Source: Gemmatimonadota bacterium
GTDB taxonomy: Bacteria > Gemmatimonadota > Gemmatimonadetes > Gemmatimonadales > GWC2-71-9
Direction of reading: 5' to 3'
DNA: 35,233 nt
Assembly (NCBI GenBank): GCA_020351775.1
Contig: CP070666.1
Span: 2,193,823 to 2,229,055, forward strand
Below the pieces are notes generated by a model. It was not told the origin of the DNA. It did not search any database and worked only from the letters and a program-made list of their open reading frames with translations. This document shows positions 9,187-16,095 of the stretch, piece by piece (within the stretch, counting starts at the first letter, position 1; every line of letters starts with the position of its first letter). A program made the position numbers and the translations under genes.

Positions 9187-10005
9187 CTACGGCAAGCACT
9201 GGGATTCTGCGACCACCGGAAGGGCGCCCGGAACTACCCGCAACTGGAATTCGCCCGTCTCCTCCTCCTTGCCACTTCTGATCATGACCTTGATCGGATA
9301 ACTCGGGCCCTCGATCACGAGCCTAGCGTGGCACGCACCACCGCCATCGTCGTCCATCGTCAGGGGCGAAGCGAAACCTCGGTATAGCACCAAGACCGCA
9401 TCGAACTCTCCCGACTTCAAGTCTATCGTGGCAGTTTCTCCGACGGGAATGGAGACGTCCCAAACCTGATAGTAGCTGCCCTGGAGTATCTGATCGGGCG
9501 GGCCAAGATTGCCCCGGATCGAGTCACCTATTGCGACGGCCCCTTTGGTCTCGAAGAACCCGCCGCACACCGCCGTGCTGCCAGGTGAGTGCAATCCCTT
9601 CTGAACCGACAGCTCGAACTCCCCGACCCTGGCCCTAAAGGTCGACGTCGCGTACACGATGTAGTAACCGTCGGTGGGAAGCACCGCGGTCAAATGGGAA
9701 TTGCATTCCCCACCGCTGTCGTCGTCGGCTTCGAGAACGGTGTCGACCGAGTCGGTGAGCATCAGATGTGTGTTGAAGTCGCGCGAGCTGAGCGAAATCG
9801 TGACCGAGTCTCCAGCCACACCGCTGAGCACGTACATCTTGTACAACGAACCGTCGACCAGCGAGTCATCTTCGATCTCGAGCTGACTGGCCACGACGTC
9901 ACCGTATGATATCTCTGCGAACCTAGGACCCTCGTCCTGGGCAGCAGCAGTGGTCGCACAGGCTGCCACTAGCAATACAGCTGCCGTTGCGCTATGTGAA
10001 TTCAC
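9187..10005 (-). CDS. Secreted protein with two PPC-like (pre-peptidase C-terminal) beta domains
   Basis: The start is GTG 10005, with GGAGG eight bases upstream; an upstream extension of the frame to 10083 lacks support. The first 22 residues form a signal peptide (hydrophobic core AAVLLVAACATTAAA before QDEG). VAAC at 13-16 also fits a lipobox, so secretion type is ambiguous. The mature part holds two similar beta-sandwich units, each with the PPC pattern: DFNTHLML followed by DDDSGG, and later EFDAVLVL followed by DDDGGG; the acidic-glycine runs may bind calcium. PPC domains usually accompany secreted peptidases, but there is no catalytic domain here (272 residues). It sits between selA and purN, 46 bases before purN. 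The function is unknown. Confidence 0.8.
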   Translation of the reverse strand: MNSHSATAAVLLVAACATTAAAQDEGPRFAEISYGDVVASQLEIEDDSLVDGSLYKMYVLSGVAGDSVTISLSSRDFNTHLMLTDSVDTVLEADDDSGGECNSHLTAVLPTDGYYIVYATSTFRARVGEFELSVQKGLHSPGSTAVCGGFFETKGAVAIGDSIRGNLGPPDQILQGSYYQVWDVSIPVGETATIDLKSGEFDAVLVLYRGFASPLTMDDDGGGACHARLVIEGPSYPIKVMIRSGKEEETGEFQLRVVPGALPVVAESQCLP

Positions 10006-10097
10006 TCGTTGATCCTCCAAGAATGCCTGCGAGATACGGAACACGAATGGGCGGAATTTCACCAGTTGAACCGTTCGACACAATCCCGTGCTTCTGG

Positions 10098-11438
10098 TTA
10101 CCCCGATGTTGCAGCTTTGACAGCGGCAGCGATGGTCGCGAACTCACCGTCTTGTACGGTGCGTACGTCGAACAGCACCCCGTCTACGGTGGCGCGCGCT
10201 ACGATCGGCGGATCGTACTTTCTCAAAGCCGCGAGGAGCGCATCCGGGGCAGCGGCGGTCACTCGTACCAGCACCGTGGGCAACTCGGCTCCGGGAAACG
10301 CGCCGCCGCCCACTACCGACATTCCGTCGCCCGTTGTTGCCTGCGGCAGCAGGGCCGCCAGTCTCGCGGCCCTCTCTCCCAGCGCCTCCCGGCTCGCTGT
10401 CAGCATCGCCAGAGCCGGAATCTGGACAACGGCCTCAGCCGGATCGCGGTACAGCGCCAACGTGGCTTCGAGCGCCGCCAGGGTGAATTTGTCCGGCCGC
10501 AGCACCCGAGCGAGTGGATGGGAAGCCGCACAGCCAATCACCTCCTCCGGGCCCACAATGATCCCCGCCTGCGGTCCCCCCAAGAGTTTGTCGCCCGAAA
10601 ACACGACCGTGGCGCCCGCCGCCACACTATCCTGTACCCGTGGCTCGCCAGCGAGGCCCCAGTCGGACAGGTCCAGCACGTGCCCGCTACCCACGTCGTG
10701 TAACACGGGTATTCCGCGGCTCCGGCCGAGTGACACCAACTCGTCCAGAGCAGTCTCCTCTACGAATCCCGTCGTCTGGAAATTCGATTGGTGCACCTTG
10801 AGGATGAGCCGGGTCCGCGGGCTGAGTGCCTGCAGGTAGTCGCGCAGGCGGGTTCGGTTGGTCGTCCCCACTTCAATGAGGGTGCTTCGGCTCTTTGCGA
10901 GAATGTCCGGTATCCGGAACGAACCGCCGATCTCGATCAACTCGCCGCGCGACACGATAGTCTCGCCGTCCCCGGCCAGCGCGTCGAGCAGAAGGAATAA
11001 CGCCGCAGCTGCATTATTCACGACCAGTGAGTCCGCTGCACCCGTGATCTGTCGCAACAGGGAGCGAAGGTGGTCCTGCCGGGAACCGCGCTCGCCTGTG
11101 CCCACGTCCAACTCGAGGGCACTGTACCCGCAAGCCGCTTCGGCTGCGGCGACGGCGGCTGCAGCCAGCGGGGCGCGCCCCAGGTTGGTGTGCAACACGA
11201 CGCCTGTCGCGTTCACCACTCGCGTCAGCGAAAGGCGTGACTGTTCTGCAGCGAGATGCGTGACCGCCTCGATCCACCCGTGTGCGGGTTCGCCGCCACC
11301 CGTGCCGCGTGCGCTGTCCAGTATGGCGCGAATGGCGTCGACTACGACCTGCCGGGGAAATCGCTGCAGCAGGCCCGCTTGTTCTGCTGCGGCAAGTAGG
11401 GAGTTGACCGCAGGTAATCGGCGCCTGGCGTCGTTCAC
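10098..11438 (-). CDS. selA: L-seryl-tRNA(Sec) selenium transferase
   Basis: SelA is the PLP enzyme that converts Ser-tRNA(Sec) to Sec-tRNA(Sec) using selenophosphate. The 446-residue protein has the SelA N-terminus (LPAVNSLLAAAEQAGLL), the family motif TGVVLHTNLGRAPL, and the PLP lysine K284 in FSGDKLLGGPQAGIIVG. The ATG overlaps the stop of the upstream lipoprotein gene (ATGA), so the two are translationally coupled. No selB, selC or selD is visible in the window; in many genomes selB follows selA, but here a PPC-domain protein does. The presence of SelA implies that the organism decodes UGA as selenocysteine, provided the other factors lie elsewhere. The identification is firm. Confidence 0.96.
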   Translation of the reverse strand: MNDARRRLPAVNSLLAAAEQAGLLQRFPRQVVVDAIRAILDSARGTGGGEPAHGWIEAVTHLAAEQSRLSLTRVVNATGVVLHTNLGRAPLAAAAVAAAEAACGYSALELDVGTGERGSRQDHLRSLLRQITGAADSLVVNNAAAALFLLLDALAGDGETIVSRGELIEIGGSFRIPDILAKSRSTLIEVGTTNRTRLRDYLQALSPRTRLILKVHQSNFQTTGFVEETALDELVSLGRSRGIPVLHDVGSGHVLDLSDWGLAGEPRVQDSVAAGATVVFSGDKLLGGPQAGIIVGPEEVIGCAASHPLARVLRPDKFTLAALEATLALYRDPAEAVVQIPALAMLTASREALGERAARLAALLPQATTGDGMSVVGGGAFPGAELPTVLVRVTAAAPDALLAALRKYDPPIVARATVDGVLFDVRTVQDGEFATIAAAVKAATSG

Positions 11439-12694
11439 GTGGAGTCCGGGGGTTCGGGCTCGGGCACGATCAACGGTTGCATAGACTCGGCATCGATACC
11501 CAACAGGTTGGCGGCGATGGCAACCACCAGGTAGCGGGCGCCGGGTGTGAGTTGTGTCGCGATTCGCACGTACCAGACAGCGCTCAACACGGGTCGCTCT
11601 GCCAGGAGACTGTCGATCCTCGCGGACTCCTGTGCGAGGGAATCCGGTTCCGCTGAGATCGTGTCTGGAGTGGTCTCGACAGCCGCTATGGTGTCTGGCG
11701 CCAGTGAGTCGGGCTGGGTTGGTGCCAGCGAATCGGCCGGCACCGTGTCCGCTGCCGCCGCTGCCAGGATGGAATCGGCGATGGCCGCCTCCACCGCGCT
11801 AACGGAGTCGTATATCTGTTGGGTCCACAATGCGACGACCGGCACGGGTGTGGTGTCCGGCAATGCGTATACCTGCACTGCGCTGTCGGATGGCTCGCCG
11901 CCCTGCAACATCTGGTTGAACGCGACGCGAATGGTCACGCTATCGAGATTGGTGACATCTCTGATCCGCGGACCAGTAGTGTCATGCGAGAAGGTCCAGA
12001 ATACTCGGTCGAAAACCGAATCGATGTGAGCCGTAACCGAGTCGAACGCCTCCCGCCGATCACGCAGCCGGTTGTTGTTCTCATCCAGAATCGCGAACAA
12101 CAAGTAATCTCCGGGTGGAATCGCTACGAGTTCAAAACCGCCCAGAGAGTCAGCTCGGGTATCGTAGACTAGTGAGTCGGGAAGCAGGATTGCCTCGACC
12201 AGTGCCCGGGCCGCCACGCGACCCTCTTCCCAATCGATCACGGTGCCGCCCACTCGCGTGTCGGGGATGGGGCCGCCGGTGGAGAAGATGACGGTGCGGC
12301 TGGAGTCGAGTCGGTTGTTCCTGAGATCCGCGATCCCCGGCAGGAGAGTGACATGATAGATACCGGCCCGGCCCCACCCCTCCTTGGGGCGCACCGTCAC
12401 ACGCGTCCGCTTCCACGATACCTTCAGTTCTTCTGAGCGGGGTGACATCAGGATCAAGTTCTCTAGCCCGCTCCCGGAGCGCTCGCTGATCACCTCGTCG
12501 AACTGGAACTCCAACTCGTCGTCGAACCCGTCGACCACAGCGCCGGAGTCCGGCGTGACGCTGAGTAGCACCGGTGGTGCGAAGTCCGGCGGCCCGCCGG
12601 GTGGATCCTCGATCTTGGCACAGCCAACCCAGACGAGGGTCAGCAGCCCAAGGCTTGCAGCTTTGCGGCGAGTGCTTCTCGCTGCTCCTGCCAC
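11435..12694 (-). CDS. Outer-membrane-type lipoprotein with Ig-like (Big_5/SbsA-type) domain
   Basis: This 419-residue protein starts at GTG 12694 with AAGGAG five bases upstream, inside the 3' end of valS (55-base overlap). The N-terminus is basic and then hydrophobic, ending in the lipobox WVGC with C25; alanine at +2 would favour outer-membrane sorting by the Lol rule. After the acylation site comes KIEDPPGGPPDFAPPVLLSVTPDSG, the characteristic opening of bacterial SbsA-type Ig-like lipoproteins, then a beta-rich domain and a transthyretin-like module (GGFELVAIPPGDYLLFAILD). The C-terminal third is rich in Asp/Ser/Pro/Thr (around SLAPTQPDSLAPDTIAAVET) and looks disordered. Role unknown, probably structural or envelope associated. 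It is sandwiched between valS and selA. Confidence 0.85.
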   Translation of the reverse strand: MAGAARSTRRKAASLGLLTLVWVGCAKIEDPPGGPPDFAPPVLLSVTPDSGAVVDGFDDELEFQFDEVISERSGSGLENLILMSPRSEELKVSWKRTRVTVRPKEGWGRAGIYHVTLLPGIADLRNNRLDSSRTVIFSTGGPIPDTRVGGTVIDWEEGRVAARALVEAILLPDSLVYDTRADSLGGFELVAIPPGDYLLFAILDENNNRLRDRREAFDSVTAHIDSVFDRVFWTFSHDTTGPRIRDVTNLDSVTIRVAFNQMLQGGEPSDSAVQVYALPDTTPVPVVALWTQQIYDSVSAVEAAIADSILAAAAADTVPADSLAPTQPDSLAPDTIAAVETTPDTISAEPDSLAQESARIDSLLAERPVLSAVWYVRIATQLTPGARYLVVAIAANLLGIDAESMQPLIVPEPEPPDST

Positions 12695-15378
12695 GAACGC
12701 TCCTTGTCACGTTCCCGGTTCACCACGTCGGTTGGTGCCCGATTTAGGAACTCTTCGTTGGCGAGTTTTCGAGCAACGCCCGCCAGCTGTGAATCCAACC
12801 GCTGCAGCTCTCCGGTGAGGCGGGCACACTCCTTCGCAACGTCGATGGCGGCGCCCAGCGGTACAAACACGGTGGACCCGTCCGGCAGCACCTGGTGGGC
12901 ACCGGCACCAACCGTGCTTCCGCCATCCACCTTGAGCTCCGTGAGCTTGGCAAGCCGTTCGATAGTGCGTTGCTCTGCGTTGAATGCTTCCAGCGCCGCG
13001 GTGCTGGACGGTCTCACGTCGGCGGGCACGGCTGTGCCCGGCGCCACACCATACTCTGCACGTACCGTCCTCACTGCACTGACCAGCGCCTGGACCCGCG
13101 CAAACTGGTCTTCGGCCTCCTCATCGATGAACGACGTGTTGGGCCGCGGCCAAGCGGTTCCGGCCAGCAAAGGTGCACTCCTCCCCGGCAGGTTGGCCCA
13201 CATGCGCTCGGTGATGAACGGCATCACCGGATGGAGTAGCATGAGAGCGGTTTGGAAGACGTTGAGCAGCACGCTGCGGGCGATCTCGCCGCCCTCGGCA
13301 CTGCCGTACAGCCTCGGTTTGACCTGTTCTACGTACCAGTCGGCCAGCTCATCCCACAGGAAGTGGTACATGCTGTTGGCGGCGTCGTTGAGCCGGAACC
13401 GTCCCAGCGACTCCGTCACCAACGCTATCGTCCGCTGGCAGCGCGACAGGATCCAACGATCGGCGAGCTCTAGTCTTGCGGGATCGATCACATTGGTCGT
13501 CATCGAGCCGTCGCCGATGTTCGCCAGGATCAGACGACCGATGTTCCACAGCTTGTTGGCGAAGTTGCGGCCGGCCGCGAAAGTGCCAGCTAGATCGTTG
13601 CGGTCCATGATGATGTCGGTGCCGGCCGCCGCACCTGCAACGATCGTGAACCGAAAGGCGTCGGCACCATACAGCTCGACCACATCCATCGGATCGATGC
13701 CGTTTCCCAGAGACTTGGAGAATGCGCGGTGCTGTGGGTCTCTCACTATCCCGTTCATGTAGACGGTGTCGAACGGGGTGTCACGCATGAAGTAGTAGCC
13801 TGCCATGACCATGCGCGCGACCCAGAAGAAGATGATATCCGGTCCCGTCACCAGCGTGTGTCCCGGATAGAACTGTTTCAAGTCGGCGGTCTCGTTGGGC
13901 CAGCCGAGTGTCGCGAACGGCCACAACCACGACGAGAACCACGTGTCGAGCACGTCCTGTTCCTGATGCACAAGTCCGCCACACCGTTCACACGAGCTCG
14001 GCTCGTCGAGTGCCACCGTTATGTGATCGCAATCGTTGCAGAACCACGCCGGGATGCGATGTCCCCACCAGAGCTGTCTCGAGATGTTCCAGTCGCGGAT
14101 TTGAGTCAGCCAGTGTTCGTACACCTTGCCCCACCGCTCAGGTATGAATCGCAATCGCCCTTCGCGATACGCGCGTAACGCCGGTTCCGCCAGCGGCCGC
14201 ATCTTGACGAACCACTGGTCGGAGAGCCGCGGCTCGACGATCGTCTTGCAGCGATAGCAATGGCGCACCGAGTGATGGTAGGGTTCGACCTTCTCCAGTT
14301 GGCCGGTCTCTCGCAGCAGCTCTAGGATCCGGTCGCGTGCCTCGAACCGGTCGAGGCCGTGCAGCTCACTGGGCACACGCGCGTCGTCTGTCATGCGCGC
14401 GTCCTCGTCCATCGTGACTGGGCGCTCGAATCCGCCCAATGCATCGGCAATCTCGAAGTCGTTGGCGTCGTGCGCCGGGGTCACCTTGAGCATGCCGGTT
14501 CCAAAGTCGCGTTCGACCACTGTACTGGTCCGGACCGGTATGTGAATCCCACTAAGCGGTATCGCGACGGTGGCTCCGTTCAATGACTGGAAGCGATCGT
14601 CCTCGGGATGGAACACCAAGCACACGTCGCCGAACATCGTTTCCGGCCGGGTGGTGGCAACGGTGACGGATCCGGCGGTCACTTGATCGCGGCGGTCCCG
14701 ACCGTCGTCTGTCGGGTCCGTCTGGCTATCGGGCCCGCCGGGCGATTCGGCACCGCCAACGAGGTTGTACCTGATGTAGTACAGATGGTCATCCCGGTCG
14801 TGGAACTCCGCCTCCTCATCGGACAGCGACGTGCGGCAGCGCGGACACCAATGGATTACCCGCTGGCCCCGGTAGATGAGGCCATCGTGGAACAGGTCCA
14901 CGAATACCTTCCGCACCGCATGAGAGTAGTCCTCGTCCAGCGTAAAGCGGGTGCGCGACCAGTCGCACGAGCATCCCAGTGCCTTCAGTTGCTCCAGTAT
15001 CGTGCCGCCGGTCTCGTGTACGTGTTGCCACACCCGCTCGACGAACGCGACCCGGCCGAGATCCTGGCGTGATTTGCCTTCCTCATCCAGCATCCGCTCG
15101 ACCACGTTCTGTGTGGCAATCCCGGCGTGATCGGTGCCGGGCAGCCAGAGAGCCTCGCGGCCTCGCATCCGTTCGAAGCGGATCAGCACATCTTGCAGCG
15201 TGTTGTTGAGTCCGTGCCCGGAGTGCAACACCGCCGTCACATTTGGTGGGGGGATCATTATGACGTAGGGCGTGCGTCCGGATTCTGTGGATGCGGCAAA
15301 GATTCCCGCGTCCAGCCAGCGCTGGTAGGTGTCTCCTTCGATCGCCAACGGATCGTACTGCGGTGCCAGAGTCGTCAT
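12640..15378 (-). CDS. valS: Valine--tRNA ligase
   Basis: A class I aminoacyl-tRNA synthetase of 912 residues. The HIGH-type motif is HSGH (52-55) in PPPNVTAVLHSGHGLNN. The KMSKS-type motif reads AFSKS (552-556); the second lysine, K555, is kept but the first is replaced. The CP1 editing domain (with GTGMLKVTPAHDANDFEIA) carries a hydrophilic Asp/Arg-rich insertion around residues 215-240. Cysteine pairs (CPRC, CYRC, CNDC, CERC) suggest zinc-binding knuckles as in some bacterial ValRS. The anticodon-binding domain and a C-terminal coiled-coil arm are present. ATG 15378 lacks a clear Shine-Dalgarno and follows the BON gene by 29 bases; the lipoprotein gene begins within the last 55 bases. Confidence 0.97.
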   Translation of the reverse strand: MTTLAPQYDPLAIEGDTYQRWLDAGIFAASTESGRTPYVIMIPPPNVTAVLHSGHGLNNTLQDVLIRFERMRGREALWLPGTDHAGIATQNVVERMLDEEGKSRQDLGRVAFVERVWQHVHETGGTILEQLKALGCSCDWSRTRFTLDEDYSHAVRKVFVDLFHDGLIYRGQRVIHWCPRCRTSLSDEEAEFHDRDDHLYYIRYNLVGGAESPGGPDSQTDPTDDGRDRRDQVTAGSVTVATTRPETMFGDVCLVFHPEDDRFQSLNGATVAIPLSGIHIPVRTSTVVERDFGTGMLKVTPAHDANDFEIADALGGFERPVTMDEDARMTDDARVPSELHGLDRFEARDRILELLRETGQLEKVEPYHHSVRHCYRCKTIVEPRLSDQWFVKMRPLAEPALRAYREGRLRFIPERWGKVYEHWLTQIRDWNISRQLWWGHRIPAWFCNDCDHITVALDEPSSCERCGGLVHQEQDVLDTWFSSWLWPFATLGWPNETADLKQFYPGHTLVTGPDIIFFWVARMVMAGYYFMRDTPFDTVYMNGIVRDPQHRAFSKSLGNGIDPMDVVELYGADAFRFTIVAGAAAGTDIIMDRNDLAGTFAAGRNFANKLWNIGRLILANIGDGSMTTNVIDPARLELADRWILSRCQRTIALVTESLGRFRLNDAANSMYHFLWDELADWYVEQVKPRLYGSAEGGEIARSVLLNVFQTALMLLHPVMPFITERMWANLPGRSAPLLAGTAWPRPNTSFIDEEAEDQFARVQALVSAVRTVRAEYGVAPGTAVPADVRPSSTAALEAFNAEQRTIERLAKLTELKVDGGSTVGAGAHQVLPDGSTVFVPLGAAIDVAKECARLTGELQRLDSQLAGVARKLANEEFLNRAPTDVVNRERDKERSWQEQREALAAKLQALGC

Positions 15379-15407
15379 TGGGAGAAAGGGTTGCAGGTTA
15401 CCGAGAG

Positions 15408-15851
15408 CTACTCTGCCTCGGATCCCAATTCACGTGCCATGCGGTCACTGCCCTCTACGAGGATGCGGTTCACCACGACGTCAGCTCCTATGACACTGCG
15501 AGCTACATCGCCGGCGAGTTGCCGCTCCATGGCATCGCGCACCGTTCCGGTGAGTTCGACGATTCCGTCTCCGAGAGCTGTCACGACCACGTCGAGCGAT
15601 TCGGTGTCGGGATCCCCGCCAAGCGCTTCATACACCGAACGCTCCAGCACATCGGGGTCAACGAAACCATTGCTGGATTCGGACGGACGGAGCAATCGCA
15701 TGGCGTTCTTCACCGGCGCGGCGGTCACGTTGCCAAAGAACTCGCGGAGGACCATTCCGCCCAACACACCTATTCCTAGGCCCAGCGCGGCCGACAACGC
15801 GATCCCGGTTACACCTTGCCGCTGCTCCTCTCGCTGCTCGACTCGAACCAA
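15408..15851 (-). CDS. BON-domain membrane-anchored protein
   Basis: This 147-residue protein has a glycine/alanine-rich membrane segment (about 14-38, GIALSAALGLGIGVLGGMVL) and a C-terminal BON-type domain (about 85-140: VVVTALGDGIVELTGTVRDAMERQLAGDVARSVIGADVVVNRI, shown in part by its ELTGTV and VVNRI motifs). BON domains bind phospholipid or envelope surfaces in OsmY- and Kbp-like proteins. The start is TTG 15851 with GGGAGG four bases upstream; no ATG exists early in the frame. It is the first gene of the minus-strand operon and probably shares a transcript with valS. Its exact role is unknown. Confidence 0.75.
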   Translation of the reverse strand: MVRVEQREEQRQGVTGIALSAALGLGIGVLGGMVLREFFGNVTAAPVKNAMRLLRPSESSNGFVDPDVLERSVYEALGGDPDTESLDVVVTALGDGIVELTGTVRDAMERQLAGDVARSVIGADVVVNRILVEGSDRMARELGSEAE

Positions 15852-15927
15852 CTGACCTCCCGTGGCACAGGATGACTGCCCATGCTACAATTATAAGACT
15901 CAACCGATTCCATTGGTATACCGGAAG
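15852..15927. promoter_or_regulatory. Divergent promoter island between BON-valS and the small membrane protein-thrS
   Basis: This 76-base spacer separates the two divergent gene blocks. Its centre is an AT-rich stretch with a perfect TATAAT on the minus strand (15895-15890) and TACAAT on the plus strand (15886-15891), so two -10 boxes overlap head to head. No good -35 box is present on either side at 17 bases. The minus-strand leader would be only about 30 nucleotides and contains the GGGAGG used by the BON gene. Overlapping -10 boxes would make transcription of valS and thrS mutually exclusive on one template. Confidence 0.45.
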
Positions 15928-16095
15928 ATGGCAACGACGTCCGACCGCGCTGCGGTGAACCGCAGGATTGTGCTGTTCTCCGCACTCCTCGCCGGAGCGA
16001 TACTGGTGGGGGTCGTGCTGTTCTTTCTGTTCGTTGGACGCGTTGATCCCCTGGTGCAATCGGCTCTGCTCACCACGACCGCAACAGCTACATGA
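15928..16095 (+). CDS. Small single-pass membrane protein coupled to thrS
   Basis: A 55-residue protein from ATG 15928: a basic N-terminus (MATTSDRAAVNRR), one strong hydrophobic helix (IVLFSALLAGAILVGVVLFF, about 14-36) and a short polar tail ending in a Thr/Ala run. The stop overlaps the thrS start (ATGA), so it may serve to load ribosomes onto thrS. No proper Shine-Dalgarno precedes it and an in-frame GTG/TTG-type extension toward 15862 is unlikely because it would read through the promoter region. I do not recognise a family. It could be a real membrane micro-protein or a coupling leader. Confidence 0.5.
   Translation: MATTSDRAAVNRRIVLFSALLAGAILVGVVLFFLFVGRVDPLVQSALLTTTATAT

Noticed and set aside
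10098..11438. Selenoprotein gene or SECIS element in the neighbourhood of selA
   Set aside because: I saw no gene interrupted by an in-frame TGA in the window.
15863..15880. Sigma-54-like TGGCAC...TGC site
   Set aside because: The distance between the GG and GC elements is 12 instead of the required 10 bases.
15852..15927. Possible replication origin at the point where gene direction flips
   Set aside because: No cluster of DnaA boxes, no dnaA/dnaN, and the spacer is only 76 bases with promoter-like sequence.
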